Source: Tissierellaceae bacterium
GTDB lineage: Bacteria > Bacillota > Clostridia > Tissierellales > Tissierellaceae
Assembly (NCBI GenBank): GCA_029264075.1
Contig: JARICQ010000034.1
Location: 1-6,339 of the forward strand
Direction: 5' to 3'
DNA: 6,339 nucleotides
Below are positions 1 through 5,660 of the stretch, piece by piece; position 1 is the stretch's first letter, and each line of letters begins with the position of its first letter. The notes under the pieces were generated by a model. It was not told the origin of the DNA. It was given only the letters and a program-made list of their open reading frames with translations, and made no database searches. Made by a program: the position numbers and the translations under genes.

Positions 1-128
1 GAGATGACAGGTATGTTCATTCAAGTTCAGGCATCAACGGGGTAAATATAAACAGTCTGAATCCAGTACATTCAGATTACAAAAAAGATCTTGCTGAAAC
101 CATTACTGGAGTGGGAACAATATTTTAA
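1..128 (+). CDS. NlpC/P60-family cell-wall peptidase, C-terminal fragment
   Basis: An open frame enters from the left edge (first full codon at base 3) and ends at TAA 126-128, giving the last 41 residues of a protein. It contains YVHSSSGINGV followed by INSLNP and ends GVGTIF. This pattern matches the C-terminal end of NlpC/P60 domains of the YkfC type (gamma-D-glutamyl-L-diamino acid endopeptidases), where the His in the 'IHSSS' strand is the third catalytic residue; here that His is codon 18-20. The catalytic Cys and first His would lie outside the window. Such enzymes cut the D-Glu to diamino-acid bond in murein stem peptides. The next gene begins 80 bases on and probably belongs to the same transcript. 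Family assignment rests on a short stretch and is moderately sure; localisation cannot be judged without the N-terminus. Confidence 0.62.
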   Translation, partial: DDRYVHSSSGINGVNINSLNPVHSDYKKDLAETITGVGTIF

Positions 129-196
129 TTAGACAAGTGACTAGCCCCTTTGCTCTGTTTTGAAAAAGTTTCTTGATTCAAATAATTTTAATTCAT

Positions 197-201
197 GGAG
201 G
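197..201 (+). promoter_or_regulatory. Ribosome binding site deciding a TTG start
   Basis: GGAGG lies 7 bases before TTG 209-211. An in-frame TTG at 173 lies upstream of this site and cannot use it. TTG 206 would be only 4 bases away, and ATG 224 would be 22 bases away. This makes TTG 209 the best start for the serine hydrolase. Confidence 0.75.
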
Positions 202-208
202 TATTTTG

Positions 209-976
209 TTGTTAAAAGAAAAAATGCTAGAATTAATAGGGAATAGAAAGGATCATATAGGGCTAATAGTAAAAAACTTAGATAAAGATGAGTGGATCTT
301 GAAGTTAAATGAGAATAAAACATTTCAATCTGCAAGCATAATAAAAATCCCCGTAATGATTGAAGCCTTAAGACAAGTTGAAGAGGGCAAATATTCCCTA
401 GATCAAATGATAGAAATAAATGATAGGGATAAAGTGGCATTTAGTATGATAAGAGAACTAAATGTTTGGGAGTACTCAATTTTAGACCTAATAACACTAA
501 TGATAATCATAAGTGACAATACAGCTACTAATATTTTGATAGATCTTTTAGGATATGATAGCATAAATAGCTTAATGGAAAGTTTAAATCTTAGGCATAC
601 AAAACTAAGAAGAAAAATGATGGATTTCAAAGCTATAGAGGAAGCTAGAACAAATACAACTAGGCCAATTGATATGGCTAAGATACTTGAAAAACTATAT
701 AGAGGTGAAATTCTAAGTGAGGAAAACTCTAAACTAGCAATTGACATAATGAAAAGACAATGGCATAGGGATACTATTCAAAGATATTTGTCAGAAGATA
801 TTGAAATAGCTAATAAGACAGGATCATTAGATGGACTAAATCATGATATTGGCATAGTGTACACTGAAAAAGTTACTTATATGATAGGTATATTTATAGA
901 AAATGGAGTGGACAGTCTAGCAAATAAAAGGTTGATAGGAAATATATCAAAGCTAGTCTATGATTATTTTCAGTGA
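209..976 (+). CDS. Class A beta-lactamase-fold serine hydrolase, no signal peptide
   Basis: This 255-residue protein has the penicillin-recognising serine hydrolase motifs in order. They are SIIK at 43-46 (nucleophile Ser43 and general base Lys46), SDN at 102-104 and KTG at 203-205. Length and motif spacing fit the class A beta-lactamase-related family (Pfam Beta-lactamase2). The omega-loop region at about 133-155 (RRKMMDFKAIEEARTNTTRP) has no clear Glu-x-x-Leu-Asn deacylation motif, so true beta-lactamase activity is doubtful. A DD-peptidase, esterase or amidase-like role on murein peptides is more likely. The N-terminus (MLKEKMLELIGNRKDHIG) is charged and has no signal peptide or membrane segment, so the enzyme is predicted to be cytoplasmic. 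It follows an NlpC/P60 gene, which suggests work on recycled cell-wall peptides. The start is TTG, chosen from the GGAGG at 197-201. Substrate is unknown. Confidence 0.88.
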   Translation: MLKEKMLELIGNRKDHIGLIVKNLDKDEWILKLNENKTFQSASIIKIPVMIEALRQVEEGKYSLDQMIEINDRDKVAFSMIRELNVWEYSILDLITLMIIISDNTATNILIDLLGYDSINSLMESLNLRHTKLRRKMMDFKAIEEARTNTTRPIDMAKILEKLYRGEILSEENSKLAIDIMKRQWHRDTIQRYLSEDIEIANKTGSLDGLNHDIGIVYTEKVTYMIGIFIENGVDSLANKRLIGNISKLVYDYFQ

Positions 977-985
977 AATAATAAA

Positions 986-1024
986 ACAAGGTCAATAATT
1001 TAAGTTTTAAATTATTGACCTTGT
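986..1024. terminator. Perfect hairpin terminator between convergent genes
   Basis: Arms 986-1003 and 1007-1024 are perfectly complementary over 18 bases around a 3-base loop, placed between the stop of the serine hydrolase (976) and the stop of rpsD (1032). Read on the minus strand the stem is followed by a T-rich stretch (TTTATTATTTC), so it best fits as the rpsD terminator. The plus-strand side (CTCTATACT) has a poor T tract, so termination of the left operon is probable but weaker. Confidence 0.85.
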
Positions 1025-1031
1025 CTCTATA

Positions 1032-1631
1032 CTACAATAGTCTTGAATAGTACTCAACGACTAATTGATCATCTATTTCTATTGGTATTTCTTCGCGTTC
1101 TGGTTGTTTTGTTAGTTTACCTGACATAGAGTCTTGATGCTTTTCTAAATAAGGATAGGAGTTTAAGAAAGCTCTTTCGAAGTTTTCTTTAAACAATTCT
1201 ACCTCCTTAGATCTTTCTCTAAGACCTACAGTATCTCCAACTTCTAATAAATAAGAAGGAATATTTACTTTGCCGCCATTTACTCTTATATGTCCATGAA
1301 CTACCATTTGTCTAGCTTGCCTAATAGAAGAGGCTAAGCCCAGTCTATAAACTATATTGTCTAGCCTAGTTTCTAATCTTTTGACTAGAGCGCGACCAGT
1401 TTGTTCATCTGATTTTTTTGCTTGCTTTACATATTTTACAAATTGCTTTTCCATCACTCCGTAGTACTCTCTAAGTCTTTGCTTTTCGAGTAGCTGCCTA
1501 CCGTATTCAGTGAGTTTTTTATCTGCTCTACTCGTTCCTTTTGTGGCCCTATTCATTGCTTTAGGATGTCCACATACATTAAGTCCCAATCTTCTAGATT
1601 TTTTAAATCTAGGGCCCATCATTTTAGCCAA
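1032..1631 (-). CDS. rpsD: 30S ribosomal protein S4, zinc-free (C-minus) form
   Basis: This 199-residue protein is ribosomal protein S4, a primary 16S rRNA binder that nucleates assembly of the 30S body. It opens MAKMMGPRFKKSRRLGLNVC. The S4 RNA-binding domain runs from about residue 88 (RLDNIVYRLG, then SIRQARQMVVHGHIRVNGG) to about 150, and the typical ending PEREEIPIEI...LVVEYYSR is present. The four-Cys zinc knuckle found in C-plus S4 is missing: only Cys20 remains and the other positions hold residues such as Lys and Ser. The gene stands alone, away from any ribosomal-protein operon, as in many Firmicutes; clostridia may carry a second copy in the rpsM-rpsK-rpoA region. The start is TTG 1631-1629, with GGAG 9 bases before it, giving the expected 'MAKMMGP' N-terminus. 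A further 20 codons upstream to 1691 are open but atypical and cover the predicted -10 box and transcription start. Confidence 0.96.
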   Translation of the reverse strand: MAKMMGPRFKKSRRLGLNVCGHPKAMNRATKGTSRADKKLTEYGRQLLEKQRLREYYGVMEKQFVKYVKQAKKSDEQTGRALVKRLETRLDNIVYRLGLASSIRQARQMVVHGHIRVNGGKVNIPSYLLEVGDTVGLRERSKEVELFKENFERAFLNSYPYLEKHQDSMSGKLTKQPEREEIPIEIDDQLVVEYYSRLL

Positions 1632-1640
1632 TATTATCAT

Positions 1641-1644
1641 CTCC
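1641..1644 (-). promoter_or_regulatory. rpsD ribosome binding site (TTG start)
   Basis: On the minus strand GGAG (continuing ATGAT) precedes TTG 1631-1629 by 9 bases. In-frame ATG codons at 1640 and 1646 overlap or precede this motif and so would lack a binding site of their own. Confidence 0.65.
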
Positions 1645-1681
1645 ATAAAAAATTTGCCGCGATAAATTTTCAGCCAAGAAT

Positions 1682-1710
1682 AATATATCATAAAAGAGGT
1701 AAAATGTAAA
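1682..1710 (-). promoter_or_regulatory. rpsD promoter, sigma-A type with extended -10
   Basis: Read on the minus strand, the -35 box is TTTACA (1710-1705), followed by a 17-base spacer and the -10 box TATATT (1687-1682) preceded by TGA, an extended -10. Transcription would begin near 1675, leaving a leader of only about 44 bases before the TTG start. The optimal spacing and its location next to an operator-like palindrome support the call. Confidence 0.7.
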
Positions 1711-1726
1711 TGATAATTGTTATCAT
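1710..1726. promoter_or_regulatory. Fur-family operator (7-1-7 box) at the rpsD promoter
   Basis: The 15-mer TGATAATTGTTATCA (1711-1725) matches the Bacillus Fur 7-1-7 consensus TGATAATnATTATCA at every defined position but one (G for A at 1719). Read as an inverted repeat, ATGATAA and TTATCAT are perfect 7-base arms around TTG. It fits the B. subtilis Fur consensus better than the PerR (three mismatches) or Zur (about five) consensus, though the metal specificity of the regulator in this organism cannot be read from the site. It directly touches the minus-strand -35 box of rpsD, a position suited to repression. It lies about 110 bases upstream of the main promoter of the rightward operon, so control of that operon is less likely. 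Confidence 0.6.
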
Positions 1727-1768
1727 AATATATTTTTTTAAAATCTTTTACATGCAGAGTAATAAGTA

Positions 1769-1797
1769 TTCAAAAAATAGGATTTAAATGATATAGT
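1769..1797 (+). promoter_or_regulatory. Possible secondary promoter of the MATE operon
   Basis: TTCAAA (1769-1774), a 17-base spacer and TATAGT (1792-1797) with TGA just before it form a possible extended -10 promoter. The -35 box is weak and the region is AT-rich, so this is only a candidate. The better promoter is at 1835-1863. Confidence 0.3.
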
Positions 1798-1834
1798 GTA
1801 GATAGTAAGATTAGTAGATGTCTTAATATTTAGC

Positions 1835-1863
1835 TTGTTTAGCTACTCTAAGTATAATATAAT
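1835..1863 (+). promoter_or_regulatory. Promoter of the MATE/DUF1893/ECF-S/deaminase operon
   Basis: TTGTTT (1835-1840), a 17-base spacer and a consensus TATAAT (1858-1863) form a sigma-A type promoter. A second TATAAT at 1853-1858 overlaps it but would leave only 12 bases of spacer. The predicted start is near 1870, giving a leader of about 25 bases, too short for a riboswitch or T-box. Confidence 0.65.
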
Positions 1864-1894
1864 GAATTTATTAATATTAGCAAGGGAGATTTGA

Positions 1895-3244
1895 ATGGAA
1901 GAAAACACTCTTGAAGACAAGCAAATAAAAAAGAGAATAGTGTCTATGATCCTACCTATTACAATAGAAAATATACTGCAGATGACAGCAGGATTAGTCC
2001 TTATGGCAATGATAGGAAGAATAAACCCCATAGCAGTAGGTTCTATTGGTATAGCTATGGTAATCTACAAGATAGTATGGGCTGTCTTTAAGGGTATAGG
2101 AACGGGAGCTTCGGTACTTGTCGCCCAGTCATATGGTGGGGATAAACTCTTAAAAGTAAAATCTGTTGCGGAGCAGGCTTTTATGGTTACTCTTGTTTTA
2201 TCAGTACTATTCCAGCAATTGATCTATTGGACTGCTGGATCCTTATTAAAAGTATTTAACCCTACTGAGGATTTGCTCATCAATGGTACAATTTACTTGA
2301 AGACCATATCTTGGTCATTTCCAGCTTTGGCAATCATTATCTTGGTTGCGGGAGTATTACAAGGCATGGGAAATGCAAAAACCCCAATGGTAGCTGTTGG
2401 GATTTTAAATGTAATTAATATTAGTTTTGGATATATATTTATATTTGTTATGGAAATGGGGTTAAAGGGAGCAGGATACGCCTACAATATTGCCTATCTA
2501 TCTGCTGCTATTTTTGGAATTATAATGTTATTTGGTAAAAGAGGCATACTAACAAGCATAGGTGGAAGATTTTCTTTTAAATTTAATCGAAAAGAATCTT
2601 TAACTATAGTTAGATTTGGACTTCCGACTTCATTTGAAACTGCATTTTGGCAGATGTCATCTATATTCATTACTCGTGCAATACTTACATATGGAGAAAT
2701 AGCCTACGCTGCCTATCAGCTTGGGCTACAGGCAGAATCTATATCATACATGCCTGCAACAGGATTTGGAATAGCTGCAACTACATTTACAGGACAAGCC
2801 TTGGGTGGAAAAGACAAGGAGATAGGAAGAAAATATCTAAGACAGTTAATCAAAATAACCATTGTAATCACTATATTTGCAGCTGGAGCCCTTATATTTA
2901 TACCCAAGCAAATAATGGCCTTGCTTACAAACGACCTAGAAGTTATTCAAATAGGTGCAGTCTATTTACTAGTAATGGGTATTACTCAGCTGCCACAAAA
3001 TATTTCAGGAGTATTAAATGGTGCGCTTAGAGGAGCAGGATATGTAAAGATACCTATGATTAATGCAGGAATAGGGCTTTGGCTTATCAGAGTTCCATTT
3101 GTACTTTCTATGGCATTTATATTTAAAGCAGATATAATATGGATATGGGTAGGAATAGGGCTTGATATGTGTTTTAGACTTGCTTTTTCATATATTTACT
3201 TTAAAAAGAGAAATATATTTGATAGTAAGCTGGTTGAATATTAA
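1895..3244 (+). CDS. MATE-family multidrug/toxin efflux transporter
   Basis: This 449-residue, highly hydrophobic protein has the length and two-fold internal repeat of MATE cation/drug antiporters (12 membrane helices, driven by Na+ or H+). The first half has LPITIENILQ at 20-29, GIGTGASVLVAQSYGG at 67-82 and VLQGMGNAKTPM at 154-165. The second half repeats these features with FGLPTSFETAFWQ at 241-253, GFGIAATTFTGQALGGKDKE at 290-309 and VLNGALRGAGYVKIPM at 373-388. It is expected in the cytoplasmic membrane, exporting cationic or aromatic compounds; the natural substrate is unknown. ATG 1895 follows GGGAG (1884-1888) by 6 bases. It is the first gene of a four-gene unit, with DUF1893 following after 14 bases, so its substrate may be related to the metabolite handled downstream. 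Confidence 0.95.
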   Translation: MEENTLEDKQIKKRIVSMILPITIENILQMTAGLVLMAMIGRINPIAVGSIGIAMVIYKIVWAVFKGIGTGASVLVAQSYGGDKLLKVKSVAEQAFMVTLVLSVLFQQLIYWTAGSLLKVFNPTEDLLINGTIYLKTISWSFPALAIIILVAGVLQGMGNAKTPMVAVGILNVINISFGYIFIFVMEMGLKGAGYAYNIAYLSAAIFGIIMLFGKRGILTSIGGRFSFKFNRKESLTIVRFGLPTSFETAFWQMSSIFITRAILTYGEIAYAAYQLGLQAESISYMPATGFGIAATTFTGQALGGKDKEIGRKYLRQLIKITIVITIFAAGALIFIPKQIMALLTNDLEVIQIGAVYLLVMGITQLPQNISGVLNGALRGAGYVKIPMINAGIGLWLIRVPFVLSMAFIFKADIIWIWVGIGLDMCFRLAFSYIYFKKRNIFDSKLVEY

Positions 3245-3250
3245 AAGGAG
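3244..3250 (+). promoter_or_regulatory. Ribosome binding site deciding a TTG start
   Basis: AAAGGAG overlaps the last base of the MATE stop codon and lies 8 bases before TTG 3259-3261. The two nearby ATG codons (3251 and 3254) share a frame that stops at TGA 3260-3262 after three codons. TTG 3259 is therefore the start of the DUF1893 gene. Confidence 0.75.
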
Positions 3251-3258
3251 ATGATGTA

Positions 3259-3681
3259 TTGAAGGATATAGAAATAGCAAAAAAGATATTAGAAGAAGAA
3301 AACCAAAGGATAGTAGTAGTAAAAGACGGACTAATAGTTTTTAAAAGTAAAGATAGGGGTATCAAACCTATGTATTACTTGGCTAAAAATATGAAAGGAG
3401 ATATAAGAGACAATTCACTAGCTGATAGGGTTATAGGAAAAGGAGCAGCCATTCTTTGCGAATATTTGGAGATAAAACATCTATATACGGATCTTATATC
3501 AGAAAATGCCATTAATATTTTAGAAAAGGGTAAAATTGAATATGAATACAGGGAAAAATGTAATTATATAAAAAATAGAGACAAAACTGACTATTGCCCA
3601 ATAGAAAAAAGATCCTTAGATACAGAAGATCCTAAGGTCTTACTAGGAAGAATAGAGAAGTTTTTAGATTCATTGAAATAA
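3259..3681 (+). CDS. DUF1893 protein (cytidine-deaminase-like fold)
   Basis: This 140-residue soluble protein matches DUF1893, the family of Thermotoga TM1506, by recollection of its conserved blocks. These are the N-terminal IEIAKKILEEEN (4-15), VVVKDGLIVFKSKDRGIKP (19-37), the signature ADRVIGKGAAIL (55-66) and the C-terminal NRDKTDYCPIEK (106-117). The Thermotoga structure is reported to have a cytidine-deaminase-like fold, but no catalytic function is established. The classical zinc motifs (His/Cys-Ala-Glu and Pro-Cys-x-x-Cys) are not visible here; Cys113 in DYCPIEK and Cys67 are the only candidate metal or redox residues in these blocks. There is no signal peptide or membrane segment, so it is cytoplasmic. 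It sits between a MATE exporter and an ECF S component in one transcription unit, which hints at binding or sensing of a nucleoside- or vitamin-like ligand. That is inference only. Confidence 0.85.
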   Translation: MKDIEIAKKILEEENQRIVVVKDGLIVFKSKDRGIKPMYYLAKNMKGDIRDNSLADRVIGKGAAILCEYLEIKHLYTDLISENAINILEKGKIEYEYREKCNYIKNRDKTDYCPIEKRSLDTEDPKVLLGRIEKFLDSLK

Positions 3682-3705
3682 TTAAAAGTAGAGAGGAGAG
3701 ATAAA

Positions 3706-4248
3706 ATGTATAGAAGAAATTATGGGAAGAGAGTAGTCATAGCAGGTTTTCTACTAGCAATTGGAGTAATTGTGCCTTATTTATTTCATACATCAACGAT
3801 ACCAGGTACAGTTTTTCTACCTATGCATATACCAGTTTTATTGGGAGGGTTTTTACTTCCACCACATTTAGCTTTTATGCTAGGGGCACTTACGCCAATT
3901 TTAAACAGCCTTGTAAGTGGTATGCCACCAATTTTTCCAATGGCACTTATAATGACTGTAGAATTAGGATTTTATGGTCTGATTACATCACTGCTTTATA
4001 GAAAATTAAAGGCTCCATCTATCTTAACACTTCTTATATCTATGTTAGTTGGTAGAATAATGGCAGGTGTAATGGTATTTTTACTTGCGATTTTTTTCTC
4101 AGGAGATTTGGCACCAGCATTTTTAGATCCTATAGCCTTTATTAGTGCAGGAGTAGTTACGGGACTTCCGGGAATAATTATACAGCTTATACTTATACCG
4201 ATATTAGTTTACAGTATAATGAGATATACAACCATAGACTTAGATTAA
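3706..4248 (+). CDS. ECF transporter S component (substrate-binding membrane subunit)
   Basis: This 180-residue membrane protein has about six hydrophobic segments, the size and layout of S components of energy-coupling factor transporters, which bind a vitamin or related micronutrient. Recognisable blocks are a first helix with small residues (VIAGFLLAIG, 11-20), VFLPMHIPVLLGGFLLPP (36-53), LTPILNSLVSGMPP (62-75) and MTVELGFYGL (83-92). The last two are typical of a broad S-component group whose substrate is often unassigned. No EcfA ATPase or EcfT gene is in the window, so it presumably shares a common ECF module encoded elsewhere (group II arrangement). ATG 3706 follows AGGAG (3694-3698) by 7 bases; the gap to the previous stop is 24 bases and to the deaminase gene 18 bases. 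The neighbouring nucleoside deaminase makes a nucleoside, base or pterin-like substrate worth considering. Confidence 0.88.
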   Translation: MYRRNYGKRVVIAGFLLAIGVIVPYLFHTSTIPGTVFLPMHIPVLLGGFLLPPHLAFMLGALTPILNSLVSGMPPIFPMALIMTVELGFYGLITSLLYRKLKAPSILTLLISMLVGRIMAGVMVFLLAIFFSGDLAPAFLDPIAFISAGVVTGLPGIIIQLILIPILVYSIMRYTTIDLD

Positions 4249-4266
4249 ATTTAAGGAGTTGGAAAA

Positions 4267-5556
4267 ATGAGTATTTTAATAAAGAATATAGGTCTTTTTC
4301 CTATGGATGGAAAAGATGAATGGATTGAAAACACAAATATTTATATTCAAGAGAATAAAATAATTCACATAGGTGAATTTAGAGAAGATATAGAGGTAGA
4401 GAGAGAAATAGATGGGAAAAACAAAGTAGCTATGCCAGGACTTGTAAATTCGCACACCCATATTGGAATGAGCCTTCTTAGAAATCTTGCAGATGATTTG
4501 CCGCTTCATGATTGGCTGACAAAAAAGATATGGCCAACAGAGGCAAAATTAAATGGAGAAGATGTATATTGGGGCTCTCTTTTGAGCATGGTAGAAATGA
4601 TAGAAAGTGGAACTACATCCTTCTGTGACATGTACTTTTTTATGGATAGAGTGGCTGAAGCCCTTAAAGAATCAGGAATGAGAGGAGTACTTACTAGAGG
4701 GCTTATAGAAGAACAAGGTGAGTCTCAAAACAAGCTGGATGAAACTAGAAAACTATTCAAAGATTGGCATGGAAGGGCAGATGGAAGAATAAAGGTAATG
4801 GTAGCTCCACATGCACCTTATACATGTAGTCCAAATTTTTTAAAGCAAACTATGGATCTTGCTAAGGAGCTAAATACAGGAATTCATATACATTTATCAG
4901 AAACTAAAAAAGAGTTAGAAGATAGTCTAAAAGAACATGGCAAAACCCCAATAGAGCATGTAAATGACTTGGGACTATTAGATTTTCATACTATAGGAGC
5001 ACATTGCGTTCATGTAAATGATGATGATATAAAGATAATAAAGGAAAAAGGTCTATTTCCAGTAAACAATCCAACAAGCAACTTAAAGCTTGCAAGTGGC
5101 TTTGCTCCAGTGGATGCAATGTTAAAGGCTGGTATTCCAGTAGCACTAGGAACTGATGGCTCTTCAAGCAACAATAATCTAAATATGTTTGAAGAAATAC
5201 ACCTAGCTTCTATAATAAACAAAGCAGTTACAGGAGATGCTGTATCAGTTCCAGCTATAAAAGCACTTGAAATGGCTACTATAAATGGAGCCAGGGCTCT
5301 GGACTGGGAAGATGAAATAGGTTCAATTGAACTAGGGAAGAAGGCAGATTTAATCCTCATAGACACAGACAAGTCTCACTTTTATCCTCACCACAATCAA
5401 ATATCAGCCTTAGCCTATTCAACACAGGGCTCAGATGTAGATACGGTCATAGTTAATGGAAAGATACTAATGGAAAATAGAATTATAAGGACTCTTGATG
5501 TAGAAAAAATTAAATATATGGCTGAAAAAAGAGCACAAGATTTAATAAGTAGATAA
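4267..5556 (+). CDS. mtaD: Amidohydrolase, methylthioadenosine/S-adenosylhomocysteine deaminase family
   Basis: This 429-residue cytoplasmic metal-dependent amidohydrolase belongs to the TRZ/ATZ-MtaD group. The enzymes deaminate 5'-methylthioadenosine, S-adenosylhomocysteine, 5'-deoxyadenosine or adenosine to the inosyl product and ammonia. Visible metal ligands are His63 and His65 (NSHTHIGMSL), His209 (GIHIHLSETK, with Glu212 as likely proton shuttle) and Asp297 (LGTDGSSSNNN). Other family blocks are WPTEA (89-93), APHAPYTCSP (180-189), IGAHCVHV (243-250), NNPTSNLKLASGFAP (267-281) and, near the C-terminus, GSIELGKKADLILID (352-366). The length is normal. Substrate choice within the family cannot be settled by eye, so the symbol marks the family rather than a proven activity. 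ATG 4267 has AAGGAG 8 bases before it. It is the last gene of the operon, followed by a terminator. Confidence 0.93.
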   Translation: MSILIKNIGLFPMDGKDEWIENTNIYIQENKIIHIGEFREDIEVEREIDGKNKVAMPGLVNSHTHIGMSLLRNLADDLPLHDWLTKKIWPTEAKLNGEDVYWGSLLSMVEMIESGTTSFCDMYFFMDRVAEALKESGMRGVLTRGLIEEQGESQNKLDETRKLFKDWHGRADGRIKVMVAPHAPYTCSPNFLKQTMDLAKELNTGIHIHLSETKKELEDSLKEHGKTPIEHVNDLGLLDFHTIGAHCVHVNDDDIKIIKEKGLFPVNNPTSNLKLASGFAPVDAMLKAGIPVALGTDGSSSNNNLNMFEEIHLASIINKAVTGDAVSVPAIKALEMATINGARALDWEDEIGSIELGKKADLILIDTDKSHFYPHHNQISALAYSTQGSDVDTVIVNGKILMENRIIRTLDVEKIKYMAEKRAQDLISR

Positions 5557-5569
5557 GGTAAAAACAAAG

Positions 5570-5610
5570 GCTAAGTAGCTCTCTGGAGTAGAGATTACTT
5601 GGCTTTTTTT
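5570..5610 (+). terminator. Rho-independent terminator of the four-gene operon
   Basis: Arms 5570-5582 and 5590-5603 pair through 13 base pairs, two of them G-U, with a single bulged A at 5594 and a 7-base loop, followed directly by seven Ts (5604-5610). Read on the minus strand, the sequence left of the stem becomes CCTTTGTTTTTACC, so the same hairpin may also stop the converging kinase gene. The 50 bases from 5611 to 5660 are plain AT-rich spacer. Confidence 0.85.
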
Positions 5611-5660
5611 ATATTATATAATATTTTGAGGAAAAACAACTATTTTTACTTATAAGTAGG

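Noticed and set aside
160..188. TTGAAA - 17 bases - TAATTT as a promoter before the serine hydrolase
   Set aside because: The -10 box is weak and the gap after the NlpC/P60 gene is short, so cotranscription is simpler.
173..208. Earlier TTG start at 173 for the serine hydrolase
   Set aside because: The GGAGG at 197-201 would then lie inside the gene and no site precedes 173. The added residues do not form a credible signal peptide.
403..747. Minus-strand open frame opposite the serine hydrolase
   Set aside because: It is antisense to a well-supported gene, has no recognisable motifs and owes its openness to AT-rich codon composition.
1632..1691. Upstream extension of rpsD by 20 codons to an ATG at 1691
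   Set aside because: The added residues are unlike any S4 N-terminus, no ribosome binding site fits that start, and the stretch overlaps the predicted -10 box and transcription start.
1692..1894. Riboswitch or T-box in the divergent intergenic region
   Set aside because: Predicted leaders are about 44 and 25 bases, and no long stem series, T-box motif or SAM-type core is visible.
2647..3030. Second plus-strand frame inside the MATE gene
   Set aside because: It is out of frame within a conserved transporter and its low-complexity Tyr/Asn/Cys-rich translation matches nothing known.
5010..5372. Minus-strand open frame opposite the deaminase
   Set aside because: It is antisense to conserved metal-ligand motifs of the deaminase and has neither a ribosome binding site nor a domain signature.
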